Assembly (NCBI GenBank): GCA_025200525.1
Contig: CM045762.1
Span: forward strand, 372,001 to 436,000
DNA: 64,000 nucleotides
From: Camellia lanceoleosa
Lineage: Eukaryota > Streptophyta > Magnoliopsida > Ericales > Theaceae
Direction of reading: 5' to 3'
Part shown: in pieces, positions 46,189 through 56,691 of the stretch
How positions within the stretch are numbered: position 1 is the first letter of the stretch
Layout: the number at the start of each line of letters is the position of its first letter
Translations under genes and position numbers: made by a program
Notes under the pieces: model-generated
Told to the model about the DNA's origin: nothing
The model's database searches: none
What the model saw: the letters and a program-made list of their open reading frames with translations, nothing else

Positions 46189-47476
46189 ATGGAGGCGTTT
46201 CTCGTCGAAAATCTCGCAGCTTGGATTGCTTCTTTAGACGGCTCGAAAAAGTTAAATTTCTGGGGCTTTGGCTTGAATGCACTATTCACGCTGAGCTGTA
46301 CTCTGCTGCATCTTCCTTTCCTCCATGCCGCGGCGAGGTTTTGGAACCCGGTAACACAATTCTTTAGCTTCGGCAGGCAAGAGGTATGTCCAACTTTCGA
46401 AGATTTTCAAGTTTTGATGGAATCTGAATGTTATGGAGAGATCTTGCCTCAGTTTCGCTTTGGTCACGCCCAAGCTTTAGGGCAGATGTGTGGACTCACC
46501 ACGCATGACGCTCGGTCTCTGATCTGTAATGGGGAACTGGACATCCTTGGATTGAGTCATCGCTTTTTTGCCGTCGGTGACCGCGGCAACCATTATTGGC
46601 AAGGTTTCCGACAACATGCCCTTTGCTTGTGTATGCTATCTCACTTTCTGCTTGCTCCGGGCTTTGGTGGATCTAGCATTCGCTTGATTGAAGTTGCTCA
46701 AGACTTGAAGGAAGGAAAGAGTTGTATTGCGATGACACTGGCTGAGACGCTGATGGGCTTGGATGCTTTCCATCGCCGAGAGACGACCAGATTTGCGGGG
46801 AGTCCACTACTGCTGCAAGTAATGTTTCCCACCCAATCTTACATATGTATTGCTCACATCAGTCGGCCCTCAGGCTCGGTTTTTCTCACAAAGCCCTTTT
46901 CTTACTTTTCTCTCATCGTACATCTCTCTATTCTTTATTCTCTTATTTTTCATCCCTCCCCAGGTATGGTTGATGGATAAATTGCAGGTTGTGGACTCTT
47001 GCCCAGCCTACTCAGCTCGCGGCTACTTCTTTTGACAACGCCTAGTCGATGCCCTTGATGAGGGATGGTGGTTCAACTGGATGTGCAATTTTTCTGCAGA
47101 TCGCATTGCCTGGCGCTGCCCTTGGCTCAATCTCCCGGCAATGAGCTATAGCATGTTTCGACAGACCGGGATCCAGTTGATTGGTCTGACTCACTGTGTA
47201 TTCTACTTTCCGTTCCGGTTCTAACGCCAGTTCGGTCATGATCAGACTTGCCCACCAGAGGGGATAGAGTATTCGGCTTCATTCCCGGTTCAAGGTGCAC
47301 AGCTTCCCCAATATGCCACAGCATGGAGGACGAGAGAACTCCTAGCCCCCGCTTCCACTTTCAGTTGCACTTTGTCTAACGAGTGCTTGGATTGGCTCAA
47401 TGAAGAGGCACGGATTGCGGCCAGCTTGGCATCAGAGGCTTCGACCAGCTCTGAGAGGGGGCGCAGGGACACCTGA
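46189..47476 (+). pseudogene. Second antisense gene of element B, DUF7745-like, two exons
   Basis: Exon 1 (46189-46818) is fully open for 210 codons: it starts MEAFLVENLAAW and contains FLHAAARFWNPVTQFF, SFGRQEVCPTFEDFQVLMES and LGLSHRFFAVGD. GT at 46819 and a pyrimidine-rich stretch ending CCCCAG at 46963 define a 145-bp intron. Exon 2 (46964-47476) reads VWLMDKLQVVDSC, WRCPWLNLPAMSYS and QYATAWRTRELLAPA, with in-frame TGA at 47033 and TAA at 47222, ending TGA 47474-47476. The FW-P-F-FG-E-PT-E pattern resembles what I recall of DUF7745, found in plant transposon-associated proteins. Function unknown. A decayed partial copy lies in element A. Confidence 0.7.
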
Positions 47477-47962
47477 CTTGACTATGCCCCGGATTTATTG
47501 CTTTATTAGTACTTTCAAGTTTTCTTTATGAATGTAATAAAAAGCAACTTCAATTGTATGCAAGAGCAAGAGAACTCTATTTTGAAATCAATGAAATTGA
47601 AGATTGTGGTACTGAAAATTTTCCGCTTTGGTCCAAAAATGGTCTTAGTTGTAGAAAGATTAATTTGAACAAAGTCAACTTTTATTAAAACTTTTCAAAA
47701 CCATTTTCGATATGGATCAGAACTGGACACGCTTGAGATCATCCTTTGAGATGCACAACCTGATCCTGCAATCGAAAGTTGCCCCTAGTTTGAAGAGTAC
47801 TTCGGCGCTGCATGGCAACGGAAAGTTGCCCCTAGTCTGAATAGCACTGCACCGGAGATTACAATCGAAGCTCTTGAACGCTGATAGACAAAGATGACTG
47901 AGATGATCAAATGGACAAAGTTGATCGGGGAAAAGTTTATGGCTGAACTTCAGGATGAAGTT

Positions 47963-48003
47963 GCCTACGTATCCCAAAGATGGGAATCAAGCCTTACGTA
48001 GTT
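47963..48003. other. Hairpin-capable CTACGTA element, copy 3 (element B)
   Basis: CCTACGTATCCC, loop AAAGAT, GGGAATCAAGCC, TTACGTAG. Nearly identical to 15054-15095 in element A although the surrounding sequence differs more. Confidence 0.6.
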
Positions 48004-48132
48004 CAAGCTTGGGTTCACTCGAGTATTTTCACTCTCCTTTTACACTCTAACTTTTGCCAAGGCCGCCCTTTGCGGGTTTTCAACCTTGCGAGCTCAGTTT
48101 TTATATTTTCCAATTTTTTTATGCTCTGAGTT

Positions 48133-48168
48133 TTGCCTAGGCCGCCCTTTCGGGTTTTCGGCCTAGCA
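48133..48168. other. Hairpin module TAGGCCG...CGGCCTA
   Basis: CCTAGGCCGCCC, TTT, CGGG, TTTT, CGGCCTAGC pairs over seven or more bases with an inner CCC/GGG. A diverged copy lies at 48048-48093 and related ones in element A near 15140 and 15305. It sits within 80 bases of the integrase stop. Confidence 0.55.
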
Positions 48169-48213
48169 AGCCTCTCAGGGGTAATATTTCTTCAACTTGT
48201 CCATGTTGATCGG

Positions 48214-49365
48214 TTAGGAAAATTCTAGGCCATCTAGGTCCATCAGAACCACAGCTCCACCTGACCAGATAGACTTGATGATGTAGGGACCAGTCCAATT
48301 GGGTCTGAACTTGCCCCTTGGGTTGTGGATGGGAGCTCGGTTGTCCTTGAGCACAAAATCTCCTTCCTTTAGATTCCTGGGCTTAACTTTCTTGTTGAAA
48401 GCCCGGGCAATTCTGCGCTGATAACCTTGAACATGGTATAGTGCTTTCAGTCTTCTCTCGTCAAAGAGCATGAGTTCCTCAAATCTGGTCTGCTGCCAAT
48501 CTGCTTCGGCTATCTGACATTCAGCCAGTACTCGCAATGACAAAACCTCAATCTCGTCAATCTCGATAGGTAGAAAGGCCTCCATCCCATAAACCAATGA
48601 ATACGGAGTCGCTCCGATAGAAGTTCTGATTGAAGTCCTATAGCCCCACAGAGCAAATGGTAGCTTATCTGGCCAATCCCGGTAAGTTTCCACCATCTTC
48701 TGCAGTATGTGTTTGATATTCTTGTTGGCGGCCTCGACCACCCCGTTGGTTTGCGGCCAGTACGTGGATGACTTATGAAAAGCCACGTTGTATTTTTCCA
48801 ACAAGTCAATCACTTCCTTCTTGAAGTGGGAACCGTTATCTGAAATGACCTCGTTTGGGACCCCGTAGCGGCAGATGATGTTGTTTCTGATAAACTTTGC
48901 AATGTGCGACGCCTTCAACACCGCATATGATTGGGCCTCGACCCACTTTGTGAAGTAATCTATCGCGACCAGGATGAACTCATGCCCATTTGACCCCTTT
49001 GGAGTGACAGCCCCGATCACATCAATTCCCCAAACTGAAAATGGCCATGGCGAAGTTATGTTGTACAACTTCGACGGCGGGATATTCATGCGGTTTGCAT
49101 GGATCTGACATTTGTGGCATCGCCGAACAAAATCGATACAATCCTCCTCCATGGTGGACCAGTAGTAACCCTGTCTGAGGATCTTCCGTGCTAGCATTAC
49201 TCCGTTCATATGCGCACCGCATTCTCCTCCATGGATGGCCTCCATTAGGCGCTTTGATTCTTCGGCTTCAACACACAGCTTATGCATTCCCAGATGACCT
49301 CTCTCATATAGCTTACCCTCATAGATGATGAACTGAACGGCCATTCTCCTGATTGCCCTTTTATC
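48214..49365 (-). pseudogene. Integrase of element B
   Basis: A 376-codon open minus-strand frame (from 49344), in frame with the rest of pol above it but separated by a TAG near 49366. The HHCC zinc finger shows as EAIHGGECGAH and CHKCQIHAN. The catalytic core has WGIDVIGAV (first Asp), YFTKWVEAQ, VISDNGSHF (second Asp) and YWPQTNGVVEAANK (Glu). WGYRTSIRTSIGATPYSLVY and a C-terminal GDFVLKDN...RGKFRPNWTGPYII block follow. It lacks a chromodomain, as expected for Tat. All catalytic residues are present, so this domain looks intact. Confidence 0.93.
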
Positions 49366-49918
49366 CTAGGCATTTACCCCTGGCAGATACACTTCCTTCT
49401 CCATGAAATTCCAAATGTTGTAATACCATGGGTTTTTGTCCTGAACCTCATCTATAGCAGCAATCGACTCATAGGCTGGCGCAAATTTATGGTCAATGAT
49501 GATTGGACGCATCAGGACTCCAAACGGGATGTCTATCATGGAAGATAGAGTTGCTAAAGAATCTGCGAACCTGTTGTTCTCTCTTGGAAGATGAGCAAAG
49601 TTTAGCTTCTCAAACCTAGGAATTAACAAGTCCAAGGTTTGGTGATACATCATCATCTTTTCTTCTTTGACTTTCCAGTCTCCTTTTGCTTGAGACACAA
49701 CAAGGTTCGAGTCCTCGATGATGTCCAACCATCTTGCCCCTAGTTCCAGGGCTGCTTCTAGACCGGCAATGCAGGCCTCATATTCTGCTTCGTTGTTCGA
49801 GACTTTGAATCGGAGTTTGAAGGCTAGAGGGATACGGGAATTGTCAGGTGCTATTAGTAACACTCCTATCCCATACCCGTACTAATTTGACGCTCCGTCA
49901 AAGTACATCGTCCAATAC
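49366..49918 (-). pseudogene. Second (archaeal-type) RNase H of element B
   Basis: MYFDGASN, NNEAEYEACIAGLEAALELG, EDSNLVVSQ and FADSLATL carry the four acidic catalytic positions. The third is in EDS where GDS is usual. A UAG follows GASN at 49882-49884 and another ends the domain at 49366. This extra RNase H, between the RT-linked RNase H and integrase, is a marker of the Tat lineage and has been linked to archaeal-type RNase HI in published work. Confidence 0.88.
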
Positions 49919-51381
49919 TCGTCATCGATGTGCAAAATGGCTTCATCTTGGAATAAGTATTCAACTGCTTCACCCCCTTCCACTGGATGATCGGCTAAGA
50001 ACTCTGCTACTGCTCTTCCTTTGACTGACTTGCGTGTCACATATTTCAGGTCGAATTCGGAGAGCAACAGCAACCAACGAGCTAGCCTACCCGTAAGTGT
50101 CGGTTTCTCGAAAAGATATTTGATGGGATCGAGTCGTGAAACCAACATTACGGAGTGAGCTAACAGATAGTGCCGCAGCTTCCTGGTAGCCCATACCAAA
50201 GCTAAGCAAGCCTTCTCCAACGGTGTGTAGCGAGTCTCATACTCTAGCATCTTGTTGTTCAGATAGTAGACAGCCTTCTCCACCTTGTCATCGGATTCTT
50301 GTGCGAGCATACAGCCCATTGTGGTCTCAGTCACTGAAAGGTATAATATCAACGGTTTCCCCAGCTCTGGCGGCGACAACACGGGCGGGTTCTGTAAATA
50401 TTCTTTGATCTGTTCAAAAGCAGCTTGGCATCGGCCGTTCCATTGGAATTTCTTACCTTTCTTCAGGAGACCAAAAAGTGGTTCACAAGTTAAGGTTAAT
50501 TTTGAGATAAACCATCTTATGAATTGCACTTTACCCAGAAAGCCTCGCACCTCCTTTTCAGTCCTTGGTGGTGGTATTTCTAAGATGGCCTTGATTTTGG
50601 AAGGGTCGACTTCAATGCCCCTTTGTGTAATCAGAAACCCCAGCATTTTTTCCGCTGTAACACCGAACGTACACTTCTGAGGATTTAGCCGCAACCGAAA
50701 TTCTCTGATCCTTTGAAAGAACTTTTGCAAGGCAATGTAGTGGCCCTCTCTTTCTTTGGACTTAACAATCATGTCGTCCACGTACACCTCAACCTCTTTG
50801 TGGATCATATCATGTAGTATTTTGGTCGCGGCCCGTTAATATGTAGCTCCAGCATTCTTCAACCCAAACAGCATCACTCTGTAGCAGTAGGTTCCCCACG
50901 GGGTGGTGAAAGTGGTCTTCTCCCGGTCTTCAGGTGCCATCACTATCTGGTTATAGCCTGAGAAGCCATCCATAAACGAAAGCAAAGCATGGCCTGCTGT
51001 GAAATCCACCAACTCATCAATATGCGGCAAGGGAAAGTCGTCCTTCGGACTAGCTCTGTTCAAATCCCTGAAATCCCCGCACATTTGGATCCTGCCATCC
51101 TTCTTCGGCATTGGGACGATGTTGGCCAACCAAGTCGGGTATTTGGATACCAACAGGAAGCCTGCGTCGATTTGCTTGGTGACCTCTTCCTTAATCTTGA
51201 GAGCCCAATCTGGGCGGATCCTCCTGAGTTTCTGCTTAACGGGTCGGGCCTCGGGGTTAAGAGGGATCTGATGCTGTACAATCTCAGGATCAATTCCAGG
51301 CATGTCTTCGTAGGACCACGCAAAAACATCTTTGAAATCTTTTAATAAAGCGACTAAGCGCTCGCGTTCCTCCGAAGACAA
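49919..51381 (-). pseudogene. Reverse transcriptase and RT-linked RNase H of element B
   Basis: Reads from 51381: FAWSYEDMPGIDPEIVQH and PVKQKLRRIRPDWALKIKEE lead into the RT. WLANIVPMPKKDGRIQMC, NRASPKDDFPLPHIDELVD and LLSFMDGFSGYNQI follow, then TPWGTYCYRVMLFGLKNAGA. After one UAA at 50836-50838 the frame continues with the catalytic YVDDMIVKS and FLITQRGIEVDPSKIKAI. The RNase H part follows with YLSVTETTMGCMLAQE, YTPLEKACLALVWATRKLRHY and WLLLLSEFDLKY. Apart from the single stop this is a full-length RT-RNase H; catalytic Asp residues are retained. Confidence 0.93.
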
Positions 51382-52403
51382 CGTGGACCCGATCTAGACC
51401 AGCCGTGGATCCTCCTTAGTACCAATATTCACTGTAGTGATTTCATTAACTAGGGTTTGACAAATCTTTCCTGCTCTTGTTCAATTAAGCGTTGCAAAAC
51501 CGGAGGAATTTCGTCCTCGTCGTTTTCATCAAAATTTTGAAAGTCTGAGTTAATGCAATAAATCATGGGCACAAAAAAGTACTTAGAAACCACAGCTACT
51601 TGATTCTCATTAAGCACATCCAAATCGTCCGATTCTTCGATTACAACAGACTCAAAAGAGAAAGAAAAAGACGACCTGGACAAGACTGTGGCATCCGGGT
51701 TATCATCCCCAGGAATACCAGACTCAGACTCAGTCGAACTAGAACCTGATTCCGACTCACAAGACTCGGTGAAATCAGATTCTGGCTCACTACCTGACCC
51801 GGTGCTGCTGGACAAAAATCCCTCTTCATACTGCCAAATAAGAGAGGGTGTGATAGATGCATCCAAAATAGTTGCTGGTGGGCCCGTAGCCATTCCATTC
51901 CCGATCACGCATACCGAGAAGTTATCCCCCAAGCACTCCTAGTCGATTGGAGGATCTGAAAGTAGACACACCAACGCTACTCCCATTTCAAGTTCGGTGT
52001 CCTCAGACTGCACTTTCTTACACTGCTCAACCTCAGCTGATGGGTCCGTCTGCTCTTTGGCAACGTCATCCCCGGATAGTTGCAGGTCGAAGAAGATTTC
52101 GAAACCAGGCACGCGCTTCCTCTTCGCGTTCAGCCACGGCTTTGGGAAGCCACAAAATGGAAAGTCCTCCCCCTCCCGGACGAAGCGTCCGTTCAAGGTA
52201 CCCTGAATGGGCCTATGCATTAACTCAAAAGGCTTCCCTGCCTTCTTTGCTCTGGCTCTTCCAGCCATCTCTTTACCCTTCCTCACCTAGTCCTCTTTGG
52301 TGGGCAGATAACCCAAGCCAAAGGTATGCGGATTGTGTGGCACTTCGGCCAATGCTGCAACGCCCTTCTGGCCGCTCTTTCCTAATCCCATCCCAGGGAT
52401 GTG
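51382..52403 (-). pseudogene. Protease-RT linker of element B (acidic, serine-rich)
   Basis: Minus-strand frames at 51450-51932 (SSSTGSGSEPESDFTESCES, acidic) and 51939-52286 (basic start, then QLSGDDVAKEQTDPSAEVEQ) run between protease and RT, with stops at about 51397 and 51939. In Ogre elements an intron has been described between protease and RT. Whether this segment is coding or spliced out cannot be decided here. A diverged relative persists in element A near 15740-15990. Confidence 0.55.
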
Positions 52404-53240
52404 TTAAAGCTTGTTCATGAGGTATACAGATTGAGCACTGACATATACTCCCTCATTAACAGCCATGATGTTCTGCACAATTCGGGCCTCAGCCAAAGTA
52501 AACCCTGATAAGAACACATCCTCCGTGCCGTGTTCGATCTCCAGGACTAGTGTAGACACCTCCGGCGGCGGATGGATCGATGAATTTCCAAAAATTATAG
52601 CTACCCCCTTCCCGTGAGGGTATTTCAATATCTGGTGCAAGGTGGAAGAGACTGCCTTGACCTGGTGCAACCACGGTCGTCCCAAAAGTAGGTTAAAGGT
52701 TGCGAGACCGTCCAAGACATGTAATTCAATGTTGTGTTGTCCTGGACCAACACAGGTGCGGATTTTGTGATCCCCATCACCTCTCTGCTTGTGTTATCAT
52801 AGGCTCTGATCACTTGAGTAGTTGGTACGAAGTCCGCAGGCTTCAACCTGATCGCATATGCCGTCCTTGACGGGCACACATTAATAGCGGATCCCGTATC
52901 GACAAGAACCACCGGTACACATTTGCCTCTACATTCCACCGAGATGTAGAGAGGTTTATTGTGATTTACGCCCTCAAGCGGTAGTTCTTTGTCAGAAAAG
53001 GTCAACGTCGGGGAACCTTCTCCCGGAAAAACCAATCCAACTAACTGCTCCGGTGTGGTGTCTACAGAGAGCTTAGCCTTGTCCATGGCTGAAAGGACAG
53101 CCTGCCTGTGTACTCGTGATGCCATAAGCAGTCCCCAGATAGAGATGTCTGCTTGTATCTTCTTTAACTGCTTCAGTACAGCCTCTTCTTCAATTTGCTT
53201 TTCTTTCAGCCTCTCAGCTTCCTTATCTTTCCCAGATGCT
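52404..53240 (-). pseudogene. Aspartic protease of element B, frameshifted
   Basis: ISVECRGKCVPVVLVDTGSA contains the catalytic D-T-G (about 52890), then INVCPSRTAYAIRL. A frameshift near 52715 separates this from FNLLLGRPWLHQVKA, the closing part of the fold. The protease would cleave the Gag-Pol polyprotein. It uses DTG, unlike the DQG of element C. Confidence 0.85.
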
Positions 53241-55869
53241 TCCGGCTAGCCTAGGTGCGGGGGCTTGAAATACCGCCCACTTCTTGTCATATGATCGACC
53301 TCGCCGATATACCAGGTGTCGTCTGGCTGGTTGCTCCCCCAATCCTCGTCTGTGTGGGTAAGACATAAATCATCGTCCTCCCACCACATTCCGTCGGCGG
53401 CCGACAGACACCTGTCCTGGCCCCGGTATGATCGTACTCTCAGTACTTTCAGTCCACATGCCCGCAGCATTTTCTGTTCCTGTGCCCACAGCACTCTCGG
53501 CCCCTTCATGGGCTTTGGCTTTCCTGATTCTCTCAGAATCCCAAAATATTTCTTGTTCTGCCTGTGTCGGTGCAGTTGGTTGTTCAGCTTTCTCTGCATC
53601 CACGATGCTCAAGTCCTGAGCGAAATTCTTCGTACCGGCACTCTCCGGCAATGCATTCTAACTTCCGGCCCTTCCGGCCACAATTGATACTCTCGCCCCT
53701 GCCGGGCCCTGCTCTAACTGGGATTCTTTGACAACGTCTGGTAGGTCGTCAAGCCACCCAGTTACCTCTGTCGCTTCTTTATAATCAAACCAGTTGACTG
53801 CCGTGTCCCCTGATTCTTGGTCATTGAAAAACTGGAGGTTGGCTAAGTCCTCTTCCACTGCCGTCAAATCATCTGCCCTCTGCTCAAATCCATCCCCTCG
53901 GATCACACATAGCTCTGCCCTTTCTGGAAATTCTACACTTGGCTCAACCCGGCCTACTGATAAGATGTAATCACTTGGATCGTAGGCTTCCCCAGCGACA
54001 ATCCCAGATTGCTCAAACCCTGATTCACCAATTCCGTCCTCTTCTGAAACCTCCTCTACTCTGTCTTCTACAGTCACCACCATTGGCTCAGGTTGGGTTC
54101 TGGAGATGCCTATCATGCACAAAAGGTCAGTGCAGTCAAGAAGGAGCACCTCCGGCTTAGGTAGGTGGGAAGGAGTGATATAGATACTAGGATCGTAAGA
54201 CACGACCCCAGTCTGGATAAAATTGACTATTTTGGGAGGTGGAGCTTGGTTGTGTGTAGGGAGTGGGTTAGTTGTGACATTCGGTTTTTTTGGAGGTAGG
54301 ATCACCTGTTTGTCAATGAGATCTTGAATCTCATGACGCAGTCGGAAACATTGGTTAGTGTCGTGACCATGTTGTTGGTGATATGCACAGTATTTGGCTG
54401 GGTTGTGAGAGGGAGGGAGCGGATTTGGCAATAGCCTTGGCTCCAGGGCCTTTAGATGCCCTTTCCTGATTAATACCCCTAGAGCCTTGGACAGGGGCAT
54501 ATACAATGGGGTGAAGTTTCTTTAGCCTCTGGGTGGGTACTTGGTGGTTTGGGTGTTACTTCCGGATGCACCGGAGAAAGGTGTGGCTGCCATGGGTCTT
54601 GGAAGGGGAGGGGGAATGGTGGTGACCATGCTGACTTCCGAAGCCCTTGTAGTTGTAGCCACTCGGCCCTGGATTGTTGTTGCGGTTAAAGGTTCTTCGG
54701 GGCTGCTCTCTATCTTGGTCAATCAGACCCTGTTTCATTGCATCTTCGATTTGTACCCCCATCTCATGCAGATCAGAAAATGTGGGGAAGGGGAGTACAA
54801 TCATCTTTTGCATCAGTTTTGGCTGGAGATTGCGCACAATCATCCTGATCTGGTCCTTGTTAGTAGGCCTTAGGGTCATCATCGAGGCCTTCGCCCTCCA
54901 CCGAGTTACAAATTCTGAGAAGCTCTCTTTAGGCTCCTGCCTTGTTGTTTCAAGATCCCGGGTTGTAATCTCGATTTGAGTATTGTACGAGTATTGCGCA
55001 ACAAAGGCCTTGGCCATTTCATCCCAACTCCGCTTCACATCATTCTCCAACTTTGCATACACGGATAGGGTCCGCCAAATAGCGAAAAGCTTACGTGATG
55101 CAGTGAGGCCCATCGGCTGTAATATATCTGAGAATAAACGGAGGTGGACCATGGGATCGCCAGATCCGTCAAAGCGATCAATTTACGGCATTTTGAATCT
55201 ATCTGGTAGCGTCACAGCCACATCGGTATATCCATCCTCGATATCCAGAATAGCCTTCACCCCTTGGGATTTCTTGAACAACTTCTCAAGCTTGCTCAAT
55301 TTTAGTGTTGTAGGGTCTATCTCGAACTCGAAGGGAGTTCGGGTGGTTGATAGGCGTAGGTGCCTTAGACAGTTGAGGTAGAAGTGAGGGCGGAGCTGGC
55401 CCTGCTGGAATATCTGTGTCCTCCTGAAGGATCTGAACATTCGGCAAGATGTTCTGGACGTTCGGCAGGGTATTCTGGATAGTCGGTGCTTGCTCAGGTA
55501 GCGGGGCTCCTGGTGGGAGAGGAGCTTGATGTGAGGTTGATGCTCCATTCTGCTGTTGCAGTCTAGTGATGAGCTTAGCCTGCTGGGCCATGACTGTGGC
55601 CTGTTGTTTGGCAAATTCCGCTTGGCGGACAACATCCTCCTACATTTGCTTCATACTCTCTTGGAGCTGTCGCATCATTTCTTCCATCTCGGCTATGTTC
55701 TGCTGATCCTGCTGAGTGACTGGTATGTGTATCTCTATGGTAGAAACTGCGATCTCGGTCCGACTGTTCACTGCTAGAGTAGACCCCTGCTCTTGTAATC
55801 TCTGTTCAGACACACTGCGCTTTCTCGGTCTTCTCCTGATAACTGGGGGTAGAGAGTGGAACACTGGCT
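53241..55869 (-). pseudogene. Gag of element B, frameshifted
   Basis: From 55864: RRRPRKRSVSEQRLQEQ, a glutamine/methionine-rich coiled stretch broken by a stop (about 55640), then PGAPLPEQAP and KLSKLEKLFKKS. The capsid core follows after a break near 55180: MVHLRLFSDILQPMGL, VQIEDAMKQGLIDQD. After another break near 54520 come PLSKALGVLIRKGHLKALEP and a C-x2-H-x4-H-x4-C knuckle (KYCAYHQQHGHDTNQC, about 54350-54400), then an acidic tail to 53658. The segment 53246-53599, ending VDHMTRSGRYFKPPHLG, joins gag to protease. Same family as element A gag. Confidence 0.85.
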
Positions 55870-56668
55870 GTCCGTCAACCAGATCCTCAGATCGATTGAG
55901 TCAGCGACCTCTTGTCCAGGGTGCTTGGGGAATATCAGCATGGTCGGAAGCAATTGTGCTAAAACTGCCCTAGTAAAAAGATAAATAAAGCAATAAGGAA
56001 ATAAATAAACAGATAAACGGATAGCATGTCAACTTAAAGTAAATGCACAACACACAGCTGGGCATAACAACACACGGTCGATAAGATGAATACAGATTGT
56101 CCTCAATCACTGATCACTATACCTGAATCACTGTCCCCAAAGACTGAATCTGATACTCGCAGATAACTGATTCTCAAACGCTGACTGATGCCTGCAGGCC
56201 TGATGCCCAAACTTGCAAACTGATACATGCAACCCCTGTAGAGACGCACTCTGACAACACATAACAGATAATTGAAAGCCAAAACACCCCTATGTTGGGG
56301 TAGGATTTCCCTGTCCTATTTTGTCAGGAACTAGGGTTTCACTACGCACGCAGCGGTTTCAAACAACCTATATTGGGTAAGCAACCTGTCCTAGTTTGGA
56401 ATGGTCACTATGGATCCGAATATGCACTAGGTCGAATGGTCCAAAAAGGGTGCCCCGGTAAAACCGGGGTTTGTGTTCCCATACTGGCAGAGCCCATAAC
56501 CGGTCAGCCTTATGGTCATGCCTTGACAAGACAAGCCTTCGGCAAACCGTTCAGGAATAGTAGATGGCAAACACGGTGTCCTAGGCGCACCAATGCAAAT
56601 GCAATGCAAAGAAACACACAAGTGTAGTCAAAACAAGATATCATGAGTTCGAGTCAAGTTCTCTAAAT
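55870..56668. other. 5' leader of element B
   Basis: Non-coding between gag and PBS and alignable to 17890-18684 of element A. The separate ORF1 that some Ogre elements carry upstream of gag is not seen. Confidence 0.6.
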
Positions 56669-56686
56669 TCCCTAGCAGAGTCGCCA
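56669..56686 (-). other. Primer binding site of element B
   Basis: Minus-strand TGGCGACTCTGCTAGGGA, five bases (GTTTC) from the LTR end, identical to element A. Confidence 0.88.
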
Positions 56687-56691
56687 GAAAC

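Larger units (their letters stand above)
47477..48213. other. Spacer between second antisense gene and integrase of element B
   Basis: Contains two GGAAAGTTGCCCCTAGTYTGAA repeats (47773-47840), a hairpin-capable CTACGTA element (47963-48003) and two CTAACTTTTGCC/GGCCGCCC hairpin modules (48048-48093, 48133-48168). The two opposed gene sets end here from both sides, so it would hold both transcription ends. The arrangement is repeated in element A. Confidence 0.6.
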
